Assembly: GCA_944474755.1 (NCBI GenBank)
Contig: OX104115.1
Coordinates: 69,912,993 to 69,976,992 of the forward strand
Origin: Limnoperna fortunei
Lineage: Eukaryota; Mollusca; Bivalvia; Mytilida; Modiolidae
Direction of reading: 5' to 3'
Length of the DNA: 64,000 bases
The stretch's first letter is position 1. Every line of letters starts with the position of its first letter. Under the pieces are notes generated by a model. That model worked only from the letters and a program-made list of their open reading frames with translations. It had not been told where the DNA came from and did no database searches. Below are positions 28,501 through 43,400 of this stretch, in pieces. Both the position numbers and the translations under genes were made by a program.

Positions 28501-31500
28501 AGCGGGGGCATCCGTGTCCCATGGACACATTCTTCATTTTTTTTCTGTGTACTTCTGCTTCCTCCCGTAATAACACTCGAAGACTTCTTAAAGTGGAAAA
28601 ATTTCTGAAAGTGTGCACAACACCCCATACAAACAAAATACCAGCAAACAAATATAAATAGTATGCCATTTCATCCATGAAACTTTTTGTATTAAAAGAA
28701 TAAACTGGTCTTGGTAAATGGAAGGAGTCATTGCAGCTTCATAAAAGACACACTTCTTATACAGTAGCTGAGTGTAAAAATATTGGATGCAGCACACATA
28801 AATCAACTGCGCTTCAACTCTGCAATAAACTGAACCACGGTGCAGAGTTTCATTGTCTCCCAAAACAGACAATGCCAGCAACAATAACACATAAATCAAC
28901 TGCGCTGCAACTCTGCAATAAACTGAACCACTGTGCAGAGTTCAATTGTCTCCCGAAACAATGCCAGCAACAATAACACATAAATCAACTGCGCTGCAAC
29001 TCTGCAATAAACTGAACCACTGTGCAGAGTTCAATTGTCTCCCGAAACAATGCCAGCAACAATAACACATAAATCAACTGCGCTGCAACTCTGCAATAAA
29101 CTGAACCACTGTGCAGAGTTCAATTGTCTCCCGAAACAATGCCAGCAACAATAACACATAAATCAACTGCGCTGCAACTCTGCAATAAACTGAACCACTG
29201 TGCAGAGTTCAATTGTCTCCCGAAACAATGCCAGCAACAATAACACATAAATCAACTGCGCTGCAACTTAGCAACAAACTGAACCATGGTGCAGAGTTCC
29301 ATTGTCTCCCGAAACAATGCCAGCAACAATAACACATAAATCAACTGCGCTGCAACTCTGCAATAAACTGAACCACTGTGCAGAGTTCAATTGTCTCCCG
29401 AAACAATGCCAGCAACAATAACACATAAATCAACTGCGCTGCAACTCTGCAATAAACTGAACCACTGTGCAGAGTTCAATTGTCTCCCGAAACAATGCCA
29501 GCAACAATAACACATAAATCAACTGCGCTGCAACTCTGCAATAAACTGAACCACTGTGCAGAGTTCAATTGTCTCCCGAAACAATGCCAGCAACAATAAC
29601 ACATAAATCAACTGCGCTGCAACTCTGCAATAAACTGAACCACTGTGCAGAGTTCAATTGTCTCCCGAAACAATGCCAGCAACAATAACACATAAATCAA
29701 CTGCGCTGCAACTTAGCAACAAACTGAACCATGGTGCAGAGTTCCATTGTCTCCCGAAACAATGCCAGCAACAATAACACATAAATCAACTGCGCTGCAA
29801 CTTAGCAACAAACTGAACCATGGTGCAGAGTTCAATTGTCTCCCGAAACAATGCCAGCAACAATAACACATAAATCAACTGCGCTGCAACTTAGCAACAA
29901 ACTGAACCATGGTGCAGAGTTCCATTGTCTCCCGAAACAATGCCAGCAACAATAACACATAAATCAACTGCGCTGCAACTCTGCAATAAACTGAACCACT
30001 GTGCAGAGTTCTATTGTCTCCCGAAACAATGCCAGCAACAATAACACATAAATCAACTGCGCTGCAACTCTGCAATAAACTGAACCACTGTGCAGAGTTC
30101 AATTGTCTCCCGAAACAATGCCAGCAACAATAACACATAAATCAACTGCGCTGCAACTCTGCAATAAACTGAACCACTGTGCAGAGTTCAATTGTCTCCC
30201 GAAACAATGCCAGCAACAATAACACATAAATCAACTGCGCTGCAACTCTGCAATAAACTGAACCACTGTGCAGAGTTCAATTGTCTCCCGAAACAATGCC
30301 AGCAACAATAACACATAAATCAACTGCGCTGCAACTTAGCAACAAACTGAACCATGGTGCAGAGTTCCATTGTCTCCCGAAACAATGCCAGCAACAATAA
30401 CACATAAATCAACTGCGCTGCAACTCTGCAATAAACTGAACCACTGTGCAGAGTTCAATTGTCTCCCGAAACAATGCCAGCAACAATAACACATAAATCA
30501 ACTGCGCTGCAACTCTGCAATAAACTGAACCACTGTGCAGAGTTCAATTGTCTCCCGAAACAATGCCAGCAACAATAACACATAAATCAACTGCGCTGCA
30601 ACTCTGCAATAAACTGAACCACTGTGCAGAGTTCAATTGTCTCCCGAAACAATGCCAGCAACAATAACACATAAATCAACTGCGCTGCAACTCTGCAATA
30701 AACTGAACCACTGTGCAGAGTTCAATTGTCTCCCGAAACAATGCCAGCAACAATAACACATAAATCAACTGCGCTGCAACTTAGCAACAAACTGAACCAT
30801 GGTGCAGAGTTCCATTGTCTCCCGAAACAATGCCAGCAACAATAACACATAAATCAACTTATTTTCTTTTTCAGTTATTTTGTCCAATAAATTTAATAAA
30901 AGATATAGATGATAAGGACTTTTCTCTGGCAGGAAATTTCTTCATAAAAGCGGGAATGGCGTCAGTAAGTATACAAAATATACTTCTTTCTTTCTTTTTC
31001 CTAGTCAGTCGAGGGGCATTATATGTGTCTCCCAGACACAATAACATTTCCAAGGTATTTGAATATCAGTTATGATACAGCTGTGTTTTAGTAGGGGGGG
31101 GGGTGGGTGGGGGCCATTACATTTCCTAGTTTGCAGTTAATTCATAACAACAATTTTGTAAAAGCAACATATCTGGCAAAGCAATTTAATACATGTTTAT
31201 GAGAAATTGTGAGAAACGTCACAATTGATTAATCACTGAAAGACAAGACAACAAAGAAAAACAAATAATATGACAGCATGAAATACTTGTAATGCAGTGT
31301 TTGGTTTTGGAATCTTAAAAACAAATTACTAGAGGTTACAAGGGTTAATTACTTTATTGTAAAATTAAGAAAGTTACAGTTGTCTATGACCATGTGACTC
31401 ATATGGGTCTTTTTTTTGCATACAGTAACAAATTAACCTGCTTTTTATACCCCCCTTGAAAAGCGGGGGGTATATAGTGATGGGGGTGTCCGTCCATCCG

Positions 31501-34395
31501 TCTGTTACACTTTCTCTTATTTGCAACTCCTCCTACACCACAGAATGGAATTTGATAAAACTTACACAGATTCCTTGTCACATAGTGCCATTGTGCAGGA
31601 GTTATTTAAAATTTTGATCAGAATGATATTTGGGGTTTCCCATAGAATAACATAGACATTGTCATTGACATAAGGGGATACCCATCTCTTATGTGCAACT
31701 CCTCCTACACCACTAAATGGAATTTGATGAAACTTACACAGAATCCTTGTCACATAGTGCCATTGTGCAGGAGATATTTAGCATTTTGATCAGAATGATA
31801 TTAGGGGTTTCCCATAGAAAAACATGGACTTCGTCATTGACCTAAAGGGATACCCATCTCTTATGTGCAACTCCTCCTACACCACTCAATGGAATTTAAT
31901 GAAATTTACACAGAATCTTCGTCACATAGTGCCATTGGGCAGGAGATACTTAACATTTTGATCGGAATGATATTTGGGGTTTCCCATAGAATAATATGGA
32001 CATTGTCATTGTCATTAGGGGATACCCATCTCTTATGTGCAACTCCTCCTACACCACTGAATGCAATTTTATGAAACTTAAACAGAATCTTTGTCACATA
32101 GCGCCATTGTGCACCTGATATTTAACATTTTGATCAGAATGATTTGGGTTTTCCCGTAGAAAAAATGGAAATTGCTATTCTTTGAGGTGGGGGAGGGGTG
32201 GGGGTTCCCATTTTTTATCTGCAGCTCTTCCTACACTAGATTAAGTTTCAAGTTCATAATTAAGAACACATGCATTTTTGAAGAAATCATGAAGCGGGGG
32301 GTATCAATGGTGAGCATTGCTCAAAGTTTTTTTTTCCTCTAGTTAAATCATGCTATGTTTCCTTACAGGAATGGCAAAGAACTTTCATCTTTGTTGATAA
32401 AAAGGTTGTGAGATATTTAAATGATGTAAGTATACAAAAAAGCCAGAAATGATACTTTGTAGGAAAAAAAATTATAAGCATTATTTTATTTTCACCATCA
32501 ATGCATCTAAAAATAACTTCTCACATACACTGGTATTTGTGTTTATGAAATGTTCTTTATAAACACTCAGATCAGTGAAAGTTTTTTGTCAACAGGAAAC
32601 TTTACATCCGTCTGTAATTGTATCACAATATCAGAAATGGATATAAACAAAATCTGGATTTTGAAACTTTTGGAAATAAAAAAAAATGGGCCATGGGCAA
32701 ATTAGGGGTGGGCGGGGATGAGAATCTAACAATTTTAATTAGCCTTATTTGACGTAGTAAATGATAATACATTTCGCTGTGGGTGACAAAAACTTTAATT
32801 GTAGACATTTTGTTTGTTTAAAGATCCCATGTTGTTTCCTTACATTTTTTAATATTGACAATATTAAACCAGTTCCTACTTATTCTTCAGGTTATACATC
32901 TTCCTATAGGTGTGTATCAAACTCAAATATTGTCAAAATAATGTGGATTATATGACTAGATCGTTGTACATTTTGATTAACGTAATGTTATTTCTTTTTT
33001 CTTCTAGGAACAAGAATTTCTTGAAATTGATCTCAGGAAAGTTTCCAACCTTCGTAAGTTTAATACTTTCATGTCTTTGTATTGAATAAAATACTTGGTT
33101 GCTATATCAAATGATGTGAATATTTAATTCTTGTTCGTTTGTTTGTTTGAATGGGGTTTAATGTCACATTCAGCTATTTTTTGTATTTAATTCTAAATAA
33201 TTGAAAAAGTGTTACTAATGATACTACCCTTTGGCAGGTTGGGTTAGGTTTTTAAATAATTGTCAATTTCAACTTGAAATATAAATGAATAATATCTAGA
33301 AATAGTAGAATTTGTGGAAAATAAGACAAAAAATTGTTGATTGATTGATTGATTGATTTATTTATTTATTTATTTATTTTCTTTTTTTTTTTCTTTTTTT
33401 TTCACAGAGTATTCAGACTATGCTGCTGGTCAGCCATGCTCCTTTGCAACTGAAAATGGCAAATGTTTCACCATAAGTATTCCTGGAAGGTCAGTATTAC
33501 TGCAAATTTTACAGCCACTCCTGTTTTAGTTAGTATTGCACAAGTCGAGATTAATTTATAAAAATGTGATTAACTAAACACAAACCTCACATCAATAAAT
33601 GAAGAAAAATTAATTACAGACAGGACAAGCACAAAACATTTGAAATTATGTCATTCGTATGACTCTGAAATTTCATAACTGATTGCAGAATTAAAATCTT
33701 TTCCTTGTCCTAACATGTATCAACTATTTTGTGTAATCAACTCTTCCTACAGTTTTCAACCCATATCTCTGAAACTTCACAGAAAGATTGCACATGCATT
33801 GAAGTTGTGCACCTGCTTTTATGGAAGTGTTCAAGGATTTTTCCCCTAATTTTTATTTTTAGCACACTTTATAGGGGATGTTTTTGTTTTTGTGTCATCA
33901 ACTCTGTCTACATTTTTTTACACAGACTGAATATTGTAAACTATTCACTATTTAATTTATTTAATTAAGTACTTGCTTTCCAACCCTGCTATTTCAGACT
34001 ATTATGATTTTTCTATTTTGAACCAAGGGGTAAATATCTGCCATTGTAGTTTAAACCCACTCAAGGACACCAGTAGATATTATTGCATAAAAAAACATTT
34101 AACTTAATGTTGTGTTAAAACTATTTTCAGGTCATTATACTTTCAAGCAGACTTGATACGGGACACTGAAAGATTGTATGAAGCATTTGGTAACAGCATG
34201 AAGGTATTAAATATCACATAATAGAATCAGTTTATCATAGGTGTTGGTGCCTATATGTACATACTTAGCTTATATTTATATAATTCTGTGTTATCTATAC
34301 GTGTTAACATCTTGGGTTTTGTTGCTTTCAACGCTTGTTTTTGTTTAAAACTGTATCAGATAAAAATTTGGAATAAAAAAATTTAAAAATTACCA

Positions 34396-34454
<59 letters not shown>

Positions 34455-37400
34455 TCAGTTACAGTAGTCCCCATCTTAAATGATGACTCACCAGCGACCA
34501 CCTGCTTTATTTGGCCAAAATCCCCATGCATTTTGTGTTTCTAACATTAAACTACCTCTCGCGAACAACCATCCATCAACATGACCAGCAACCACATATT
34601 TTCAATTCAACAATGTAAAATTCCCCTCACAAACACCCATTTTCACTGAGATGATGTTCATTTAAAAAGTCTACAGTAGAGCAAGATTTGTGTTTTTAAT
34701 CGTAAACCAGTAAACAAAATGTTGAAATAACGTAAAAGAAATGGTTTTATGCTGAAATAAAAAATAAAGGTGATAAAAATTTTAAAAAGGGGGAAAGCCT
34801 GTATGATATTGCAGATCAGTTTGACGTCAGCATGACAGAAATTGTGTTCATTATAAAAATTACAACTGAAAATATTTCAACAAGGGGAAAATAGTACAAA
34901 GAAACATGTATATCAAAAAGTTGTCAAAGATCGCTGATGTCTGTAACTTGCAAAAAACTGGCAACAGAAAAAAATATTTTATTTTTGCAAACTAAATGGA
35001 ATATAAATGAACTACAAAGTGTAACCTGGGCTGACAATAAGTGATAAAAACTATTATGACCCCTTTTTTTAGCTCACCTGGACCGAATGTCCATGTGAGC
35101 TTTTGCTATCACTTGGCATCCGTCGTCTGTTGTCCGTCGCAAACTTTTTAAAAAATCTTCTCCTCTGAAACCACTGGGCCAATTTTTTAGCTCACCTGAC
35201 CCGAAGGGTCATGTGAGCTATTGCCATCACTTGGCGTCCGTCGTCGTCCGTCGTCGTCGTCGTTAACTTTTCTTCAAAAATCTTCTCCTCAAAATCCACT
35301 GAAGGGATTGCTTTGAAACTTTGCATACATCATCAGTAAAATGCCCTCTACCAAGTTTGCCCAAATCATGGCCTCAGACCAACCAACATGGCCGCCATGG
35401 CTAAAAATAGAACAGAGGGGTCAAAATACAGTTTTTTGCTTATAGTTCAAAAAGTATAACAGATACAGGAAAACCGAACAGACCTTCTTTCTTCAGCATC
35501 TAAAGCTCTACAAAACACTCCATTGGGTCAAAGTTGTATGATGACTCCTTGTAGGAGTTATTGCCCTTTAATTGTCAAAATTGATGATTTTTGCCATTTT
35601 TGCCTCAAAATCTTGAAAATTATTAGAACTAGAGAAAAAGTTAGCATTGCTTAATTGTTCTGCTCTATGAGGGCTACAAAAATGACTTTAGGGTCAAGAT
35701 TGTCTGATTAACCGTTTAAGAGTTATTCCCCTTGAACTGTTTTTTTTTTATCGGTTTTAATTGATTTTTTAAAATCTTCTCCTCTGAAACAACGGAAAGT
35801 ACTGCTTTGAAACTTTGTACACATCATCTGTCAAATGTCCTCAACCAAGTTTGCACCAACAATGGCTGCAGATTAACCAACCTGGCCACCATGGCTAAAA
35901 ATTGGATGGGGGGGGGGGGGGGGGCGGTAAAATACAGTTTTTGGCTTATATTTAAAAAAGTGTAACAGATACAGGAAAACCGAACCGAAGAGACATGCCT
36001 TCATCTGCATCAAAAGCTCTACGAAACACTCCATTGGGTTGAAGTTGTATGAGGACTCCTTATAGGAGTTATTGCCCTTTAATTGTCGAAATTGTTGATT
36101 TTAGCCATTTTTGCCTCAAAATCTTGAAAATTATTAAAACTAGAGAAAAAGTTAGCATTGCTTAATTGTTCTGCTCTATGAGGGCTACAAAATTGCCTTT
36201 AGGGTCAAGATTGTCTGATTAACTGTTTAAGAGTTATTCCCCTTGAACTGTTTATTTTAATCGGTTTTAATTGATTTTTTAAAATCTTCTCCTCTGAAAC
36301 CACTGACAGTACTGCTTTGAAACTTTGTACACATCATCGGTCAAATGTCCTTAACCAAGTTTGCACCAACCATGGCTGCAGATTAACCAACATGGCCGCC
36401 ATGGCTAAAAATAGAATGGTGGGGGGGGGGGGGATAATACAGTTTTTTGCTTATAGTTCAAAAAGTACAACAGATACAGGAAAACCGAAGAGACATGCCT
36501 TCATCGGCATCAAAAGCTCTACGAAACACTCCATTGGGTTGAAGTTGTATGAGGACTCCTTATAGGAGTTATTGCCCTTTAATTGTCAAAATTGATTATT
36601 TTTGACATTTTTGCCTTAAAATCTTGAAAATTATTTGAACTAGAGAAAAAGTTAGTATTGCTTAATTGTTCTGCTCTATGAGGGCTACAAAAATGACTTG
36701 GGGTCAAGATTGTCTGATGAACCGTTTAGGAATTATTCTCCTTGAACATTTTTTTAATCAATTTTAATTGATTTTAAAAAATCTTCTCCTCTTTAACCCA
36801 TTAACGGACTGCTTTGAAACATTGCACACATCATCTTTAGGACGTCCTCAACCAAAATTGTGCAAATCATGACACCTGACTACCTATATAGCTACGTTAG
36901 CTTAAAATAGAACATGGGGGGTCAACACAGGTTTTTGATCATTATCTAAAAAATTATAATAGCTATAGAGAAAACTGTTACTTCAAATTGATCAGCACAT
37001 TAAGGTCTACAATAGTTGCTATTAGTGTGAAGTTGTGTATTGGCTTCTTGTATGAGTTATTGCCCTTTATTGACGATTTTTGACAAAATTTTTGGTATTT
37101 ACAATATAACCTGAAAACTATACGAGGTAGAGTGAAACTGTAAATGGCAAAAATGATCAGCAATAAAAGCCCTACAATTCACTTGATTGGTCTGAAATTG
37201 TCAGATGACTCCTTATATGAGTTATTGCCCTTTAATGGTAATTTTTTATGAAATTTTCTGTTTTTGTCCTGTAACTTTAAAACTATAACAGCTAGAGTAA
37301 AACTGTAAATAGCAAATATGATCAACAATACAAGCCCTACAATTCACTGTATTAGTCTGAAATTGTCAGATGACTCCTTATAGGAGTTATTGCCCTTAAT

Positions 37401-40400
37401 TGGCAATTTTTTATGAAATTTTCCGTTTTTGTCCTGTAACTTGAAAACTATAGCAGCTAGATTGAAACTGTAAATTGCATAAATTATCAGCAATAAAGGC
37501 CCTACAATTCACTTGATTGGTCTGAAATTGTCAGACAACTCCTTAAATAAGTTATTGCCCATAAATGACAATTTTTTATGAAATTTTCCGTTTTTGTCCT
37601 GTAACTTAAAAACTGTAACAGCTAGAGTGAAACTGTTTATAGCAAAAATTATCAGCAATACAAGCCCTACAAATTACTATATAAGTCTGAAATTGTCAGA
37701 TGACTCCTTATAGGAGTTATTGCCCTTAATTGCAATTTTTTATGAAATTTTCCGTTTTTGTCCTGTAACTTAAAAACCATAACAGCTAGAGTGAAATAAT
37801 AAATTGCAAAAATGATCAGTAATAAAAGCCCTACAATTCAGTTAATTGGTCTGAAATTTTCAGATGACTCCTTATAGAGGTTATTGCCCTTAAATGACAA
37901 TTTTTTGTTATGAAATTTTCCATTTTTGTCCTGTAACTTGAAAACTATAGCAGCTAGATTAAAACTGTAAATTGCACAACTGATCAGCAATAGAAGCCCT
38001 ACCAATGATTGCTTAGTCCAAAATTGCAAGATGACTCTTTATAGGAGTTATTGCCCTTTCATTATGAATTTGGACAAATGAATAAATTATAAATTAGTCT
38101 ATAACACACCTATTAGTAGAGTAAAACTGTAAATTTCTAAAGTACCCTAAAGGACAATGCCTAAAAACCATTTAATTATCAGAAATTGTCTGATGGCACC
38201 TTATAGGAGTTGTTGTATTTAACAAAAATTTTTGAAGAAATGTTTAGTTTTTGCACAGTAACTTAAAAGCTATAACAACTAGACTGAAACTGTTAATTTC
38301 AAAAATTTTAATATAGTTAAGTCATTTGGATTCCAGGTGATCGATTACAGGCTCCTGGGAGCCTCTAGTTTAAATTTTAACATGTAATAACAACAAAAAT
38401 TTTATTCATACTTTGTTAAAAGATATAAATATTTCATTTAAGTGATTCTTGATCCTGACACATTTCTTGCTTTCAATCAACCAATCAACTGACAAAGCTG
38501 TCTAAACTGTAACCCCTCAAGAGAGACCACCCCACTTTCACGACTCGGACGGGGTGGTCTTATAAGGGGAAATAACTGTATATCAGAGATATGAACACAA
38601 CTATAGCAATTAATATTTTTTGTTTCGCTTTGCTTTGTTTTTTCTTTTTGTTCGTTTTATTTGATTGTATGTGGGGTTGGTTGGAGTGAGGCAGTTGTGG
38701 AAAATCTATTTCAGCTATGTATAAATGTATTTGTGTATGTATATATACATTTATTTCACTTGTTTCTGTATTACTTGAGGTTTTATCTAAATAGATTTAC
38801 AAAATAAAACGGGTAAGTTTAAGAATGTTTAGTTTTCTCTAAATTGTTCATTGAATGATTTCTAACATGTGGTTATTAATACATGATGACTGCATTTTTC
38901 ATCCATTTTTTTTCTCCACTTGATGTGTGCATGATTTCTGGATGCTGTTTTCTAATCTATTTTAGTTCGTGTCAGTTCTTTTTCTGCAACTAGAACTTTT
39001 AAATTCTTTAAAAGTTTTTAACAGTTGGCTTGTCATCATAACTTTATTACAAATGAAGTTCTTTTTTAAATCTTTGCTTGAATGTCTAGGACAACAGATT
39101 TAAAATGACAGTTGTTTTAAGCTTGTGTTGATATGGACATTTCTGTTAACAGTAAACTAAAGAAGTTTTAGATTTAAAATTTATATTTTAAATCCACCAC
39201 ACAAACACTTCTTTTCAGATGTTGTCTATTTACACGCTTCTTCTTTGTCCTATATAATTGGTAAAAAAAATTTCACAAAGAAATTAACATGACTTATTAA
39301 ACATATTACAGACTTTTAATAGAATACATTGGAATGCCTTAACTACATGTGTTGCTTGCTGGACATTAAACAACAATAAATCAATCAATCAATTAACTAC
39401 GTGTTGTATATGTATTTATGAGACATTAAAAGTTATTTGTATGGTTCGTAACAAAATTATGAAAAACTTGAAATATCTTATGTATCAAATAAAATATGCG
39501 TGCATGTTGTGTTACGGTACAAAAGATAAAATATATTAACTTTACATGAAAGGCAGTTTCACTACAACTACCATCACAGAATAAAATCATTTTTACAAAT
39601 ATTTAATATGATAATGGGTTTAATGTCATCGTAAGAATCACATACTATGCTGATGGGTGGGGCTAACATCATTAAAATAGGCAGTCAGATGGGATCATCT
39701 GATTGCTTTCCACTAATTAGACAATAATAATAATATTATGTTGTCTATGTTATATGCAAAAAGCATCATGCCTGATCTAACCTTGAGACATTTTTTGTCA
39801 TAAAGCATTGGCATTTTATTGTTATTGTATAAATATGAATAGAATGATGTTGTTGTCCTAATTTAACACTTTTTATTCATGAAATTATAAGTAACAAGTT
39901 ACATGTACAGCTGTATATTCAATTTTAGAATTTTTTTATCAATTTTTTACCATAACCTGCTTTGGGTAGTTTATGTTTTATAAACTACAAAGCATATACT
40001 GCCCCAAAACAGTTTATTGACGATTTCGAAATCTCAAAGTCTTGTGCACGAGGTTTGCGGAGAACAAGGCATGGAGGGGTAAGAGATATTTTTGTCATGT
40101 AATTGTATATTAAATGTACCTTGTTTATTCGTTAATTGCTTATTTATTACCTGACACTTAAATTTGATGAAAGTTAAAAATGAAGACCAATAAAAGACTG
40201 ACATAATTAGCCACGAAAATGTAAATTTAGATTATGATTTTTATAGGAAAATTAGATTTTAAAAACAGGTATGTTGTAAAAAAAGATGTCTGTATCGTTA
40301 AAATCATTGGCAAAATTCAATAGCAAATAGAAGGAAAATAAATTTCTTTATAATAAAGTAAATTCTTTAATAGATATTTATTTTTATTTATTTTAAGATT

Positions 40401-43400
40401 TAAAATGTTGATGTATAACTATTTAAAAAATGCAAGTTATATTTAGATACTCAAAAGAAATTAAACATTCCTTGGATTGTATATGAAGTCCTGAAAACTA
40501 ACACAAATTAAAAAGGTATATGAAATTTATAAAAAAAAAAATTATACTACAAAAAAAAAATAATAATTCAGTTAATTTAAAATTAATGTCATCAACAGTT
40601 TATTTAGTTTTAAAAAATCACAAAAGTTAATTATTTCATATCGATTGTTTTGCAAAAATACGGCTCTTCTAACATTTTTTTGTTGTTGTTTGTTTTAAGT
40701 TCTGAAAATAGTATTAAGTTCTTAACAATGTTTATGCACATGAATGTTATTTTTCATTTGGAATATGTGTAATTGCAAATCTTTTTAACTACTGTAAAAA
40801 AATTGTAATGTGTCAGTATTTTTTATGTGATCTTCATTCAATGCTCGACGGAAAGACATGATAACTGTTGATCTCACCCCCCACAGAACCATGTGACTAT
40901 GGAATTTCGAAAAGGTCAATAGATTGCATCAGCCACAAGTAAATGTATTTCATGCATTTATGAGTAAAAACTCAAAAAATTAAAGCATTCTTTGAAATTG
41001 CATTTATAAAAGTTAATTAAATTTTCATTCAGTGAATTAATTAGTACTCTGTATTTAACATTTTGCAGAGTGTCCAACAAACAACCAATCAAATTTGATA
41101 ACAAATATTGTGTTATTTTCTATTGATCAGTTAGACTGCTATTACAGTTTTCTGGTCTTTTTCAGGGAGGTGGACCTACTATTGAAGACCAACAGCTGAC
41201 AACAGAAAATGTACCTGTTATTGTTGAGAAGTGTATTAAGTTTATAGAAGAAAATGGTAAGAAGTCAGAATCTTATTGTCAATTTTCTGGGTACATATTA
41301 GGAGTTTTCCAAGTCACAACTCACAGCTCAGTCAGCTAAGCTTGTGTCCTCTGGTTGCAGACAGGGGTGACCTTCTTGTTTTGGGTTTGGAAAGTGACAT
41401 AAAGACCCCTTTTGTGTACTTGGAAATAAAGTAAGGCTCATTGTGGCCTCTTCAAAAGGCTGAATTCTCCATCTCAACAGAATACGTGTACTTAGTAATT
41501 AAACATTTTTTCCAGTATGTCCATCCCTTTTCCCCATGGATTTATTGTTTGTTAACTTGTTTCATTTCCTGAATATAGCTGATACATTGCCTGCTGGATG
41601 TTAAGTAAATATCAGTCTGTATTGTAAATTTTAAATTGAGAAATCATAGAGTTACTATAATGATGAAATCAAATGAAATCCATTTGATACTGCTGATATC
41701 TAATAAATAAGATAGTAATGCAGAAATGTAATTAAGTCTGCTATGGGGTGTGATATGGAAACACCCATGTCATTTTCTGTTAATATTCAGGTTTTTGCAT
41801 GATATGAATTTAGCTGCGATGATATACATATCATAAGGTCAAGCTTGATATGAATTAAAACACTTGATAGTTTTCATAAATTCAAGTTATTTATATGATA
41901 ACATTAATAGTTATAGAGCATGCACACATATTCCTAACTGTTTTCCGATTGGATATACTACAAATGCACAGTGGAGTCTTCGGCTTTTACTTGATGAGCT
42001 CCTTATTGGGAAGTCGTGATCGTGATTTGTGTTGGAGATTACCACTGAGACCACAATTTCCTCCACAGGAATGTGTGGAGAAATCAAAATTTGTGGGGCC
42101 TGTACAGTAAATGACTCACTTATTTATGGTCCTGATAATTGATCACACAACTGTTATTATATATATTCACAGGTTTCAATGAAGATGGCATTTACAGACT
42201 AGCTGCACAAGAATCTAGAATACAAGATTTATTATCAAGATTTTTAGCAGGTAAGGTTGAAGTTCAGAGATTACTTTTAGTAAGCACTATGATAGTGGCT
42301 TGTTAGCTATAGTATTACAATGGACTCCATTTCAGGGATGTCATTAGAAGGCGGGAATAATTTTTTAAACAGTATTTGAATGTGTATGTATATATGAGTT
42401 TATAAATGAGTGTGTGTGAGTTTTAATCTGTATGAACTTTTTTTTTCTTTTAGGAAAATAAATATTTTAAAAAATTATAGTCAATAATAAATATTCATAC
42501 ATTATGCAACCTCCTAACATCTTTGTCAGGTGATGGTTGTATGGAGGTATTGTAAAAAGCCTGACTATGAAAACAAATTAAAAAAAAAGAAGAATCTTGT
42601 TTTGTCAATAATTGAATACCAACCCCTTTTTATAAAAAATATTTAACATGCATTATGCCTGTGGGTAGGTCATTCACCACGACATTAAGAATTGTAAAGA
42701 AGGCAAAATCTTATTGCTCATATGTTATTTGTTTAAAACTCAATTTAAATTGTGCAATTAAAACACAAGTAATTTACATCTTGTAACTGAGCTCATATTC
42801 ACCCATACTTAATTTTTTGTGTGTGCCTAGACATCGTTAAATCAACGATCAACCTATATGACGCTTCAACCATTATGATAGTGAATACAAAAATTTTACC
42901 TTAAAAAAACAGGGATTCGACCTATACCCCATATCAAATTTAAGGTATCCGACCCATAATTGAAATTACCGTTTATTTTTTTTTTATCGACCAAGAAATG
43001 CGGCTGTATTAAATCAGTATATTGCTAATTAATGATGCAAATTAAATATATTGTGCTTCTTTGAGTCAATGTTAACATTTTTTAGCAAATGTTACTCAGA
43101 TAGTATTTCCGATGTTTGCCGAAGATTACCGAGGTATGCTCCATTGAAAAACAATGGACATCCGGGACACCAAATATGATCACGTGGTCAGTTATGGTCC
43201 GGATACCTTAAATCATAAGATATGATAGTATTCCTCTAAATTTATGAACGTTAGTGGGAAGGGGCTGAGTGATTAGTACCGGATAGAATTTATTTAATTC
43301 TTAAACTTATTTTATTGAAACCTCCCAAAACCAAACCCGTTTGGCACAGAAATTTATATTCCAAAATATTTTGTTCATAATATATAGTTATTCCATTTAG

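Larger units (their letters stand above)
38369..41165. other. Rest of the W21-W22 intron
   Basis: Holds a 9-bp stem GACCACCCC...GGGGTGGTC at about 38524-38564 (probable transposon terminal fragment), a second-family SINE tail at 39345-39395, and the candidate exon at 40013-40078. The remainder is AT-rich with nothing recognised. Confidence 0.5.

Noticed and set aside
28788..30860. CRISPR-like regular array
   Set aside because: Units are contiguous 89-bp repeats with no unique spacers, in a eukaryotic intron; it is a satellite.
34398..34452. TA run as a replication or regulatory element
   Set aside because: A plain dinucleotide microsatellite; nothing around it supports a function.
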